Assembly: GCA_013202975.1 (NCBI GenBank)
Contig: JABMQY010000005.1
Span: forward strand, 1 to 49,240
Length of the DNA: 49,240 bases
Direction: 5' to 3'
Origin: Candidatus Saganbacteria bacterium
GTDB lineage: Bacteria; Margulisbacteria; WOR-1; XYC2-FULL-46-14
Made by a program: the position numbers and the translations under genes. Shown here piece by piece: positions 16,914-25,359 of this stretch. The notes under the pieces were generated by a model that was given only the letters and a program-made list of their open reading frames with translations, made no database searches and was not told where the DNA came from. Position 1 is the stretch's first letter. Each line of letters starts with the position of its first letter.

Positions 16914-18578
16914 TTAGTCAGACAGCTTTCGCTTCAGATCAGCTAGCACTTCAAGAGCCTCCGATCTATCCTCATCCCTTTGATCCCCGGAAAATTGACC
17001 ATATAGCTCATCAGCCCCAATCTCCCCCATCCCATCCCGCCATACCCCCTCCGGCGTTAATAATCCTATTCTGCTCTGATCTGAAAGAGCTCTACTTTCT
17101 ACTGGAAGCAGATCGGTTAATATTTCCAAAAGCCGGGAATCCTCATCAAACTCCTCCCTGTTATCATAAATAAAATGAATCAGCATTCGATGCGAATTAT
17201 AGTTCTTTTGAAACAATAACTCAAATACTTCAGTTGTTTTGGCAGAAGCCATACACCTATCAAGCCAGCTTAAAACAGTAATCATCATTTCTTCAAGCGA
17301 CAGCAACCTATCCAGAAGCCCTCTCATTCCAATCATTGATACCCCGCCCCATTCTTTTTTTGCCCTACCCCGGTTTTGGAGACGCATTTTGATTTTATAA
17401 GAAGATAATTTGCGCACCATCCGCTTATACGAAAAAATATTTTGGGCAAGGGCAATTGCAATTCTCTCAGCCGGAAGCAGATCAAAAAGCTTTTCAAATA
17501 CAGCATAGCCCTCCTCGCAATCTGCTCTTATAACATGCTTCATAATATTTCCACTGATATATTTTTCAATATTTTCCGGATCCAATAAATCCGAGAGAGA
17601 AAGAATTACTACCTTTGTATTTGGATCACGAACCTGTGATATTAAACTAAGCTGTTGATAGGGTCCCATGCTTTTTACCAGGTCAGAAAGCTGCCCCCGG
17701 TCAAATTTAAGCAGTTTTGGGCCGAGTGAGGAAATAGCCCTCACCATCTCTTGCTTTTTCATTTTTCCAATGAGCTTAGTCAAACCCCCAAATGATATTT
17801 CTGAAGAGACTTGCACTACTACAGGAGACTGCCTTTTTTCACCACTCATTTTGTCAGAAAAATACTGGGCCAGATTATCTTCACTTAAGCCGGGATCAAG
17901 CTTGGTTATATCTATCGAAAACATCTCTCTATCACCAAGCCGCATTCTATTGGCCACAATTGAAAGGGTTCTTAAAAATTGAGCAGGTATCCCTATTTTT
18001 TGCACTTCCTGGATTAATTGAACCGCAGAAAAGCTCTTTATATGCCGGCCTTTTATAAAAAGAGGAAGAGAGCAATTTGCAAATGGATTAGTCAAAACTG
18101 CAATCGAAGCTGTGCTAATCGCCGGCCTTGGCACCAGAGCAGCTGGAACAGGAAGGGCTTTTCCTAAATCTATCTCTTCTTGAATAGACCTCTCAATCAG
18201 CTCAAATAGCTCTGGTAAATCCGCGAAGTTTGGCGGAGGGGTTTGAGTCATAAAGAGACAAACCTTTTTAGCAACTGACAGAATCTGTTCTGGCAGCTCA
18301 TCCTCTGTGGTGGATCCTTTTATCTGGTTTTTAATCATCTTGACTACCTGTGTTATCTTGACACAGGCATCTACCAAGAGCGGGGAAGTAATAAAGCCCG
18401 GATCACTCATTGCTTGATCAATCGCCTTATCAGAAAGACGATCACAAACAGCAATAACTGCACTGCTCAACTCGGCTTTGATCCTATAAGCAGCATCTAC
18501 TCTTGGACTATCGCGAAAAGCCCGATTAATTTGCTGCGGCGTAATTTTAATTCTTCTTACTCCATTCATAGCTGTCAC
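16914..18578 (-). CDS. Large hypothetical protein, family A (copy 2)
   Basis: Function not recognised; 554 residues, soluble, helical. Aligned with the other family A members it has ITPQQINRAF near residue 12, LTNPFANCSLPLFIKG near 172, KFDRGQLSDLVKSM near 295, DPNTKVVILSLSDLLDPENIEKYISGN near 325 and a C-terminal segment LYGQFSGDQRDED. The start is GTG with Shine-Dalgarno GGAGAAATT. It overlaps the upstream family B stop codon (GTGA), implying translational coupling. It follows the B1 gene and precedes A3 by 41 nt, a gap that contains a promoter. Confidence 0.72.
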   Translation of the reverse strand: MTAMNGVRRIKITPQQINRAFRDSPRVDAAYRIKAELSSAVIAVCDRLSDKAIDQAMSDPGFITSPLLVDACVKITQVVKMIKNQIKGSTTEDELPEQILSVAKKVCLFMTQTPPPNFADLPELFELIERSIQEEIDLGKALPVPAALVPRPAISTASIAVLTNPFANCSLPLFIKGRHIKSFSAVQLIQEVQKIGIPAQFLRTLSIVANRMRLGDREMFSIDITKLDPGLSEDNLAQYFSDKMSGEKRQSPVVVQVSSEISFGGLTKLIGKMKKQEMVRAISSLGPKLLKFDRGQLSDLVKSMGPYQQLSLISQVRDPNTKVVILSLSDLLDPENIEKYISGNIMKHVIRADCEEGYAVFEKLFDLLPAERIAIALAQNIFSYKRMVRKLSSYKIKMRLQNRGRAKKEWGGVSMIGMRGLLDRLLSLEEMMITVLSWLDRCMASAKTTEVFELLFQKNYNSHRMLIHFIYDNREEFDEDSRLLEILTDLLPVESRALSDQSRIGLLTPEGVWRDGMGEIGADELYGQFSGDQRDEDRSEALEVLADLKRKLSD

Positions 18579-20752
18579 AATTTCTCCTCAAGTAATCTTG
18601 GAGGGGTCAACAATTTTGCAAAAAACCCTTCTTCGTCATCTTCTTGCCCCAATAAAACCCCCTTGTTCTTCTGTTGTAAATAATAAACAAAGGACCTTGA
18701 AAACTGCTCCTGGATCCCTTCTGTTTCTGGATTTTCAAAACCTATTATCACAGCATATTCGGTCTTTATGGTATCAGAAAAAAAATAGCTCCAAATCAAC
18801 CTGGCCAGATTAATCTGCATTAAAAGCAGGTTATCATAAATCAAAGAGCTATCGCCAGAATTTATTAGTTCCTGGGCCCAATAATCAAACATAAAGGCGG
18901 CAGGGTGCTTATCAAACGAAAAGAAAAATGGCTTTCTTTTCCTGTAGATTTTAAGCATATTCTTAAGAGTAGATTGCCTGGCGCTTGCGGGAAGCCTGGT
19001 CGGCTTATCAATAAAGCGGATAGGGCCAAGCAAGTGTTTTGGGAAGAATTCAAAAAACTGAATTAGAAACTCCAGTTCCTTTGCAGTAAATTGGGCCAGA
19101 ATGTTATTTCTGACTGTCATCCCAAACTGCTCTTTTATTCTTCTTTTTAAAACTGACAAATTAGAATCATTTGATCTCAAAACTCCATTTTTTGATAAAA
19201 TATTTTCGAGTTTTGACAAATGAGACGGAGATATACTATTTCCCATTTTACCCTTAATTCCGGAGCGCATCTTGGCCTTCAACCGGCTAAAAACAATTGT
19301 CCTGCTCTCCTCTACATAAGGAGCAAACTCAACCTTGCTTGACTCAGAATCATAAATTATCATGCCAAGCTCATTAAATAGGACATGGCAGAGCATTGGG
19401 TTTTCACCAAACAACCCAGCAGGGACTCTGCCGACAAACCCAAAAAGCTCAAGCATCTCTTCTATTTCCAGATACCTGGCCTGTACCGTATCCCAGAAAA
19501 TCTTATTTTGAAAACACTTTTCCGGGTTTTTACCGGCATCCAAAAGAAGGTTCAGCCCTTCCACCAAATAGCGGCTGGTCGTAACACTTTTACTTTCTCT
19601 CCAGATCCGCTTTTGTCCCTTCATGACTGCAGCAGCAACCGCTTCTCTGGCCGCAGAAATATTTTTCCCATACAGCTGCGGATCCGCCTGCCGGACAACT
19701 AACAACTGCTCAAACAAGGGAGCCGCAAAAGAAGAAAAAGGGATAAATATTTCATCATCTTTATCAGATGCACCAACAATTTTGCTAAGATCCGGCTTAA
19801 AAACCGCTCCCGAATATGTAACTCTTAATAATTTTGAAGGAAGCTGAGGAGCCTGATCCAGCAGGCTGATAAAACCGGTCATCTCCACAGAAAGATCCGG
19901 GTACCTCCCGTGCTCAGGCGAAACCAATTGGGCAATTTCATTCATTATTGAATCTTGTGTACTGTCAAGAGAGGCACCTACAACCTCATCAAGTTTATCT
20001 TCCAAAGTCTCGTGCAATGATTCAGAAACTCTCCCCATCGCTTCGGGCTGTACCAGCACGGCAAGGCTCTGACAATAATCACGCCGCACTGAATCACCAA
20101 CTAAAGAATCAAACAATTTAATCCGATCCCGCCCTCTCTTCTCTTTTGCCTGCTCAATTTGCTTTATTTGATCAATTGTTTCAAAAAGGATAGAATCCAT
20201 CTCTTGATCAGTAAGATAAAAAGCCTCTCGGCCTGCTAATTTTATTTGGATAATTCTAAAAAAATCTTCAAGCGCAAAATTCTTTGGCAATTTTTTAAAA
20301 GCCGAGATATTATCTTTAAAATTGACCAGCATTACCAGGAGGCTGACCAGATTTTCTATCCCGCATAATTCAACCATAGGAGCAATATATTTGTTGACAC
20401 CGGCAATAGCCATATCATGAAAAGAGACCCTGATATTATGCTTTCTATATAAGGTTCTGCAGCAATCAGCAACAGCTACCGGCAGAGCCCTTGCAAGCAG
20501 CTCCGACCTCTTTGCATCGCTAGCCCGGCTTATGTCTCCAACCCTATTAGACACCCTGGCCAGGCCAAGATTTAAGTAATGCAGCGTATCCTCCAGCACC
20601 GGGTCATTCGAAAAGATAGAGGTTATATCCGGCCGGGTAAAAATATTAAGCGAAGAAAGGTTTGAATATGGCAATACGCTTGGAGCATTAAAAAACTGCC
20701 TTTTGTAGGAAATTTTCCAGGACAAGTTTTTTCCTTTTTGGACTATTTTCAT
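18575..20752 (-). CDS. Large hypothetical protein, family B (copy 1)
   Basis: Function not recognised; 725 residues, soluble, helical, paralogous to the protein at 12881-15109. Shared landmarks are LNIFTRPDI near 34, MTGFISLLDQ near 280, DEIFIPF near 330, QNKIFWDTVQARYLEIEEMLEL near 420, LIQFFEFFPKHLL near 580 and LLTPPRLL at the end. The same HExxH-less peptidase-like layout appears at the C-terminus (INLARLIWSYFFSDTIKTEY, then QFSRSFVYYL). It starts 8 nt after the family A1 gene and overlaps family A2 by 4 nt, so A1-B1-A2 is one tight operon. Confidence 0.75.
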   Translation of the reverse strand: MKIVQKGKNLSWKISYKRQFFNAPSVLPYSNLSSLNIFTRPDITSIFSNDPVLEDTLHYLNLGLARVSNRVGDISRASDAKRSELLARALPVAVADCCRTLYRKHNIRVSFHDMAIAGVNKYIAPMVELCGIENLVSLLVMLVNFKDNISAFKKLPKNFALEDFFRIIQIKLAGREAFYLTDQEMDSILFETIDQIKQIEQAKEKRGRDRIKLFDSLVGDSVRRDYCQSLAVLVQPEAMGRVSESLHETLEDKLDEVVGASLDSTQDSIMNEIAQLVSPEHGRYPDLSVEMTGFISLLDQAPQLPSKLLRVTYSGAVFKPDLSKIVGASDKDDEIFIPFSSFAAPLFEQLLVVRQADPQLYGKNISAAREAVAAAVMKGQKRIWRESKSVTTSRYLVEGLNLLLDAGKNPEKCFQNKIFWDTVQARYLEIEEMLELFGFVGRVPAGLFGENPMLCHVLFNELGMIIYDSESSKVEFAPYVEESRTIVFSRLKAKMRSGIKGKMGNSISPSHLSKLENILSKNGVLRSNDSNLSVLKRRIKEQFGMTVRNNILAQFTAKELEFLIQFFEFFPKHLLGPIRFIDKPTRLPASARQSTLKNMLKIYRKRKPFFFSFDKHPAAFMFDYWAQELINSGDSSLIYDNLLLMQINLARLIWSYFFSDTIKTEYAVIIGFENPETEGIQEQFSRSFVYYLQQKNKGVLLGQEDDEEGFFAKLLTPPRLLEEKL

Positions 20753-20760
20753 GGAAAACC

Positions 20761-22068
20761 TTATCCCTTTTTGCCTTTTTCGTCCCGGTCTTCCTCATGA
20801 TCCGGATCCCAAAGGCTCAATGCACTAGTCCCGTTTAAGCTAGAATCACGCCGAAGCTCGGCTAAATGCTCGTGCGACGAAAACTGGGCAAATAACGCTT
20901 CCGGCCCATCCCCATCGGGCAGCCCGCCTAACTGAGCAATCTCGCGGGCAAACATTTCAAGAGGCTCCAGACTCATGACTTGAGCCAACTCCTGATCAGA
21001 ATGCATCCCCAATAAGACACTTAAGAGCTTTGAATCGTCTTCAAAGACCGCTCTGTTCTCAAGAACCAGTTTTAACACAATTTCACAAGAAGTTTTTTTA
21101 TCATCTGAAAGTTTCTCAAAAACAGCTGCCAGCTTTTCTTCAGACAAATGATTATCAAGCCAAAGCATGACCCACAAAAATGATTCTTTCTGCAAATTAA
21201 ACCTGATCTCTTCATCATCTCGACGCTTCTCGTCAAATTTTATGTTCTTTCTAATGCGTCCAGCGATTCTATAATTCTGATAACATTTTCTCTTTAGTTT
21301 AAAGAAATTACCCATTCTTCTGGTATAAACAAAAACATGCTGTTTAATAGCTTTAACAATAACCTCAGACGAAACCCTATTTAAAACATCAGAAAGCACC
21401 CGTCCTGATTTTTCTGAAAAAGCAGCAACAAGAAACTTAGCCAATAGATTTCCACTAATAAAAGATATATTTTCCGAACCAAGAAGATCGGTCAAATCCA
21501 GCAGCCGCAGTTGTAAATCAGGGTTCGGCAACTGGCAAATAAAACGATGCTGCATTGTTGGTTTCATCGCTCTTATAGCCCGACCCAACTGATCCCGATC
21601 AAGCGACAAAAGGCCAAACCCATAAGCGGCAAGATTGGTAACCTTTCCTGAATCGTTCAATCCAGCTACACTTGTCAATATATGTTCAGTCAGCCGAAGT
21701 TGATTATGCTCAGGTTGAGGGGACGGCTCAGCTTTTGGCTCTGCTGCTAAAACTTCCCTGAGCAAACCCTCTATGCGCTCCTGAGATAAGGACGGATCAA
21801 TCCATTCAACCTCAATAGACGGAAGTCTTCCCCCTTTGATACCAACCGCACGCAACGCCCTTGAAAGTTTAATAAAGAATTCCGGGCGATAATCGCTTTG
21901 CCTAATTAATTCAACCATTCTTAAGGCAGAAAGTTGACCAATGTTCTGGCCGTTTAAAACAATTGGCATATTAAATCCTGAAAATGGATTAATTAAGACA
22001 TCCGAAACAGTTAAACCGGAAACAGGCACTGCTATATCAAACGATATTATCTTACATTCTAGTCTCAC
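20761..22068 (-). CDS. Hypothetical protein, family A (copy 1, short form)
   Basis: Function not recognised; 435 residues. It matches the other family A proteins from the NPF motif onward: INPFSGFNMPIVLNG near 26, SLDRDQLGRAIRAM near 155, NPDLQLRLLDLTDLLGSENI near 180, ISGNLL and a C-terminal LFAQFSSHEHL. It lacks the N-terminal ~150-residue NRAF domain of copies 2 and 3. The GTG start is supported by Shine-Dalgarno GAGAGGTGA about 6 nt upstream. It is the first gene of the A1-B1-A2-(A3-B2) series, driven by the alternative-sigma promoter at 22104-22131. The C-terminal ~25 residues are highly charged (DPDHEEDRDEKGKKG). Confidence 0.72.
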   Translation of the reverse strand: MRLECKIISFDIAVPVSGLTVSDVLINPFSGFNMPIVLNGQNIGQLSALRMVELIRQSDYRPEFFIKLSRALRAVGIKGGRLPSIEVEWIDPSLSQERIEGLLREVLAAEPKAEPSPQPEHNQLRLTEHILTSVAGLNDSGKVTNLAAYGFGLLSLDRDQLGRAIRAMKPTMQHRFICQLPNPDLQLRLLDLTDLLGSENISFISGNLLAKFLVAAFSEKSGRVLSDVLNRVSSEVIVKAIKQHVFVYTRRMGNFFKLKRKCYQNYRIAGRIRKNIKFDEKRRDDEEIRFNLQKESFLWVMLWLDNHLSEEKLAAVFEKLSDDKKTSCEIVLKLVLENRAVFEDDSKLLSVLLGMHSDQELAQVMSLEPLEMFAREIAQLGGLPDGDGPEALFAQFSSHEHLAELRRDSSLNGTSALSLWDPDHEEDRDEKGKKG

Positions 22069-22103
22069 AATACATCACCTCTCAGTTTATATTTGCTGCT
22101 TAT

Positions 22104-22131
22104 GTATCGAGTATATATATAGAAAATTTCA
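22104..22131 (-). promoter_or_regulatory. Alternative-sigma promoter of the A/B operon
   Basis: The -35 box TGAAATTT (22131-22124), 12 bases, then the -10 box CTCGATAC (22111-22104), on the - strand. The spacer is an alternating TA run. It lies just beyond the end of the ABC ATPase gene. The extension AAAATAGCC precedes the -35. Confidence 0.78.
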
Positions 22132-22138
22132 GGCTATT

Positions 22139-22834
22139 TTACAATACTGAGGCTAAGAGGCGACTGGTGTATTCTTTTTGAGGTGACTCAAATATCTGCT
22201 CACGACTGCCGCTTTCAATAATCCGCCCCTTATACATCACCAAAATCCTATCGCAGATATATTTGACAACCGATAAGTCATGGGCAATAAAAAGATAAGT
22301 CAGTTTTAGTTTTTCTTTTAAATCTTTTAAAAGATTTAATATTTGAACCTGAGTTTTTAAATCCAACGCCGAAACCGGCTCATCCAGTATTAAAAATTTG
22401 GGTCGGACAGCCAGGGCCCGGGCAATCCCAACCCTCTGCCGCTCCCCTCCGGACAAGGCATGCGGATAGCGGCTGGCAAAATCGGCCGGAAGTCCGACTA
22501 ATTGCAAAAGCTCATCAACTTTCGCATCGGTTTTATGAATCCTAATCGGCTCAAGTATTGCCTCACCGATTTTAATTCTTGGATTTAATGAGGTCTGCGG
22601 ATCTTGAAAGACGATCTGCGCCGTTTTCGAAAGCCGAGAGCTGTTAGCCGAAAGCCGTAAGCCGCCTGAGTCCGGCTTTAATAATCCTAATAATAAACGT
22701 GATAGCGTTGTCTTTCCCGATCCAGACTCCCCCACCAAACCAACCGAATCCCCTTCATCAATTGAGAACGAAACTCGGTCAACAGCCTTTACCTTTCCAA
22801 AAGATTTTGATAGATTTTTTACTTCAAGCAGCAT
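22139..22834 (-). CDS. Peptide/nickel-type ABC transporter ATPase (OppF/DppF-like)
   Basis: Cytoplasmic ATPase that powers import of peptides or related solutes. Walker A GESGSGKTTL lies near residue 35, Q-loop FQDPQTSLNPR near 75, signature LSGGERQRVG near 124 and Walker B FLILDEPVSALD near 145, followed by the H-loop in FIAHD. At 231 residues it is shorter than usual: it lacks the C-terminal peptide-ABC extension. The strand-loop between Walker A and the Q-loop is also shortened and is encoded by a heptamer repeat (22626-22667). It overlaps the partner ATPase gene by 11 nt. The likely permeases lie at 25360-27124; no substrate-binding protein is in the window. Confidence 0.88.
   Translation of the reverse strand: MLLEVKNLSKSFGKVKAVDRVSFSIDEGDSVGLVGESGSGKTTLSRLLLGLLKPDSGGLRLSANSSRLSKTAQIVFQDPQTSLNPRIKIGEAILEPIRIHKTDAKVDELLQLVGLPADFASRYPHALSGGERQRVGIARALAVRPKFLILDEPVSALDLKTQVQILNLLKDLKEKLKLTYLFIAHDLSVVKYICDRILVMYKGRIIESGSREQIFESPQKEYTSRLLASVL
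22626..22667. repeat. Six heptamer units inside the OppF-like gene
   Basis: Consecutive 7-base units TTCGAAA, GCCGAGA, GCTGTTA, GCCGAAA, GCCGTAA and GCCGCCT. They encode about 14 residues (GLRLSANSSRLSKT) where family members usually have a longer conserved strand and loop before the Q-loop. Confidence 0.6.
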
Positions 22835-23597
22835 TCAGCACCTTCAAACTATCAATCAACTCTCTGGTATACGGGTGCTTCGGATTATTAAACAAATCCC
22901 CGGTCTTTGCTTCTTCCACAATTTCCCCTTTTTGCATTACCAATACACGAGAACACATTTTGCGGATGATTCCAAAATTGTGGGTTATAAAAATTATCGA
23001 AAATCCCAATTTATTTTTTAATTCATCAAAAAGATCCAGAATTTCTTTTTGAATAGTGGTATCCAATGCAGTTGTCGGCTCATCTGCAATTAAAATCTCC
23101 GGATTGCAGGCCAGGGCCATTGCAATCATTGCCCGCTGTTTCATGCCGCCAGAAAACTGATGGGGATAATTATTAATCCGCTCATCCGGATTATCTATAT
23201 GGACTAAATCGAGCATCTCAACAGCCTTGTCCCTCGCCTGTTTACGATTTAAACCCTGATGCAAACAGAGTGTTTCAATAATCTGATCACCGATTGTAAA
23301 AACCGGATTAAGTGAAGTAAAGGGATCCTGAAAAATCATAGAAATCTTGGCGCCACGGATCTTCATTAGCTCTTTATCTGAAACCCCCATCAAATCACGA
23401 CCATTTAAGATTATCTTTCCAGAAATAATTTTTCCGGGAGGAGTTATTAATCGAAGTAAAGCTAGTGCTAAAGTTGATTTCCCGGAACCTGATTCACCTA
23501 ATATTCCAAGCGACTCTCTATTTTCCAATACAAAAGAGACATTTCTTACCGCTTCTACAAATTTGAAATTTACTGAGAGATTCTTGACTTCGAGCAT
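22824..23597 (-). CDS. Peptide/nickel-type ABC transporter ATPase (OppD/DppD-like)
   Basis: Second cytoplasmic ATPase of the same importer. Walker A GESGSGKST lies near residue 35, the Q-loop FQDPFTSLNPVF near 89, FSGGMKQRAM near 148 and Walker B EILIADEPTTALD near 166. It ends soon after the HPYTREL motif typical of oligopeptide transporter ATPases, so it is compact at 257 residues. It starts 5 nt after htpX and overlaps the OppF-like gene by 11 nt, placing both at the end of a lemA-htpX-oppD-oppF unit. Confidence 0.9.
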   Translation of the reverse strand: MLEVKNLSVNFKFVEAVRNVSFVLENRESLGILGESGSGKSTLALALLRLITPPGKIISGKIILNGRDLMGVSDKELMKIRGAKISMIFQDPFTSLNPVFTIGDQIIETLCLHQGLNRKQARDKAVEMLDLVHIDNPDERINNYPHQFSGGMKQRAMIAMALACNPEILIADEPTTALDTTIQKEILDLFDELKNKLGFSIIFITHNFGIIRKMCSRVLVMQKGEIVEEAKTGDLFNNPKHPYTRELIDSLKVLNAA

Positions 23598-23602
23598 GAA
23601 AG

Positions 23603-24511
23603 TTACATAGCTCTCAACGCTTTAACGCGTTCTTCAATTGGGGGGTGAGTATCAAAAAGCCCGGCCAAAGAACTTCTCTTCTTCTTTTTATCCACTTTTT
23701 TGGGTGATGAGATATAAAGATGGGCTGTAGCACGGGATGCCTTCTCCATTGGCAGGGGATCTGCAGATATTTTCTCCAGGGCTTTGGCTAATCCCTCCGG
23801 ATATCTGGTAATTAATGCGGCCGAAGCATCTGCCAATAACTCCCTTTTGCGGGATATCGACATTTTAATAATTTGAGCAAAAATCGGGGCCAAAATTGCC
23901 AGGACAATTGCAAGGACAAACATAACCATCTGCAACTGACCCCCCTTACCGCTGCTCCTACTTCTTCCACCGCCCCAAAAACTCCAGCGCAGAAAAAGGT
24001 CCGAAAGAATTAAAACCGTTCCAACCAAAACAGAAACAACTGTCATCAAACGAATGTCATAATTTTGGATATGCGATAGCTCGTGAGCAATCACTCCCTC
24101 AAGCTCCGCTTTCTCAAGTTTATCCAGCAAACCGCGGGTAACTGCTACCACGGCATGCTTAGGATCTCGTCCGGTTGCAAAGGCATTGGGGGCATCATCG
24201 TCTATAATATAAATCTTTGGCTTGGGAAGCCCGCAGCCCATACAGAGATTTTCTACTGTGCGGTAAAGCTCTTTATTGTCTTCAAACTTTATCTCTTTTG
24301 CGCCAGAAACAGCCAAAACCATTTTATCGCTATAATAATAACTGCCCAGACTCAAAAAAATTGCAATTACACCGGCAATAAAAAGAGGGCCATAGCCATA
24401 ATCGAGCGCCTGGCCTATCACATAGCCAAGGACAGCAATAAGGATTATAAATCCGATCAGAAAAAACCAGGTCCTTCTTTTATTTGAGGAAATTTGATCG
24501 TAGATTGTCAT
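23603..24511 (-). CDS. htpX: Membrane zinc metalloprotease HtpX (M48)
   Basis: Degrades damaged or misfolded membrane proteins; active site in the cytoplasm. The zinc site HELSH uses H143, E144 and H147 within GVIAHELSHIQNYD. Four hydrophobic segments are visible: ~15-35, ~43-60, ~158-175 and ~198-216. RKRELLADASAALITRYPEGLAKAL carries the third zinc ligand region (E in ELLAD). The C-terminus has the FDTHPPIEERVKAL motif. At 302 residues it is complete. It follows lemA by 3 nt, a pairing common in bacteria. Confidence 0.95.
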   Translation of the reverse strand: MTIYDQISSNKRRTWFFLIGFIILIAVLGYVIGQALDYGYGPLFIAGVIAIFLSLGSYYYSDKMVLAVSGAKEIKFEDNKELYRTVENLCMGCGLPKPKIYIIDDDAPNAFATGRDPKHAVVAVTRGLLDKLEKAELEGVIAHELSHIQNYDIRLMTVVSVLVGTVLILSDLFLRWSFWGGGRSRSSGKGGQLQMVMFVLAIVLAILAPIFAQIIKMSISRKRELLADASAALITRYPEGLAKALEKISADPLPMEKASRATAHLYISSPKKVDKKKKRSSLAGLFDTHPPIEERVKALRAM

Positions 24512-24514
24512 CTA

Positions 24515-25072
24515 CTAAAATTGCACCTTGGGCACTTCTCGAACAGATGCTTCTTTAACTTCAAACATATCCATTCGCTTAAAGCCAAACATATTGGCGA
24601 TTAGGTTTGCAGGGAAGACCTGTACTTTAATATTTAAATCACGGACATTGGCATTATAGAACCTACGGGAATACTCGATCTTATTTTCTGTGTCCGAAAG
24701 TTCACGCTGTAACTCCATGAAATTTTGATTAGCCTTTAAATCAGGATATGCTTCGGCCACTGCAAAAAGGGATTTTAGGGTAGAGGTAAGCATATTGTCG
24801 GTTTTGGCTTTATCTCCGACTGTCCCTGCCTGCATAGAGGCAGATCGGGCTTTTGTTACATTTTCAAAGACCGAGCTTTCATGCTTGGCGTAGCCTTTTA
24901 CCGTATTGATCAGGTTTGGGATAAGGTTAAACCTTCTCTTTAGCTGGATATCAATATCAGACCAGGCTTCACGGGCACGGGTGCGCAAAACAATCAGACC
25001 ATTGTATGTCGCAATAATAAAAACCACGATAAGAGCAATGACACCTAAGACAATTAACAAAATCATGTTCAT
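24515..25072 (-). CDS. lemA: LemA family protein
   Basis: A membrane-anchored helical protein of poorly defined role, often paired with M48 proteases. One N-terminal membrane segment (residues ~2-24) is followed by the family core: AREAWSDIDIQLKRRFNLIPNLINTVKGY near 33-62, the AYPDLKANQNFMELQ motif near 113 and the C-terminal FPANLIANMFGF. 185 residues is the normal size. It has a near-consensus sigma-70 promoter (25097-25125) and a GGGGGT Shine-Dalgarno, so it heads the lemA-htpX-oppD-oppF unit. Confidence 0.95.
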   Translation of the reverse strand: MNMILLIVLGVIALIVVFIIATYNGLIVLRTRAREAWSDIDIQLKRRFNLIPNLINTVKGYAKHESSVFENVTKARSASMQAGTVGDKAKTDNMLTSTLKSLFAVAEAYPDLKANQNFMELQRELSDTENKIEYSRRFYNANVRDLNIKVQVFPANLIANMFGFKRMDMFEVKEASVREVPKVQF

Positions 25073-25096
25073 AATTAAATACCCCCTAATGGCTTC

Positions 25097-25125
25097 ATTA
25101 TATCCTTAGATTGTTTGCCTTTCAA
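25097..25125 (-). promoter_or_regulatory. Sigma-70 promoter of lemA
   Basis: TTGAAA (25125-25120), 17-bp spacer, TATAAT (25102-25097), on the - strand. It overlaps the divergent ferredoxin promoter. Confidence 0.8.
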
Positions 25126-25143
25126 GGTAATTTATTTTATAAT
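25115..25143 (+). promoter_or_regulatory. Sigma-70 promoter of the ferredoxin gene
   Basis: TTGCCT (25115-25120), 17-bp spacer, TATAAT (25138-25143). Its -35 shares bases with the lemA -35 on the other strand, so the two promoters probably compete. Confidence 0.7.
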
Positions 25144-25167
25144 AATTATAGAAGAGAGGTGAAAAAA

Positions 25168-25359
25168 ATGGCAATAACGAAGATAACAATAGAAGATGGC
25201 TGCACCGGATGCGGGTTGTGTGAACAGATCGCAGAGGGTATTTTTGAGATCCCGTCTGACGTTGCAGTGGTCAAAGCCGGCGCTGATCTAAATGCTAATG
25301 AAGCAAAGATCAAAGAGGCGGCTGATTCATGTCCCGTGACCTGCATTAAAGTAGCGTAA
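25168..25359 (+). CDS. Single [4Fe-4S] ferredoxin
   Basis: A small electron carrier of 63 residues. The motif CTGCGLC (C12, C15, C18) plus a later SCP cysteine gives the four ligands of one [4Fe-4S] cluster. The second-cluster motif of 2[4Fe-4S] ferredoxins is missing. The start is at MAITKIT, fixed by Shine-Dalgarno GAGAGGTG; the reading frame extends 19 codons upstream but overlaps the promoter. It is a plausible partner for NfnAB or the radical SAM enzymes in the window, by inference only. It sits alone on the + strand between lemA and the permease genes. Confidence 0.93.
   Translation: MAITKITIEDGCTGCGLCEQIAEGIFEIPSDVAVVKAGADLNANEAKIKEAADSCPVTCIKVA

Noticed and set aside
12881-20752. Active metallopeptidase in family B
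   Set aside because: The C-terminal layout resembles one, but no HExxH or other metal-binding histidine pair is present in either copy.
25111-25167. N-terminal extension of the ferredoxin
   Set aside because: The 19 codons overlap the sigma-70 promoter, and the Shine-Dalgarno directly precedes MAITKIT.
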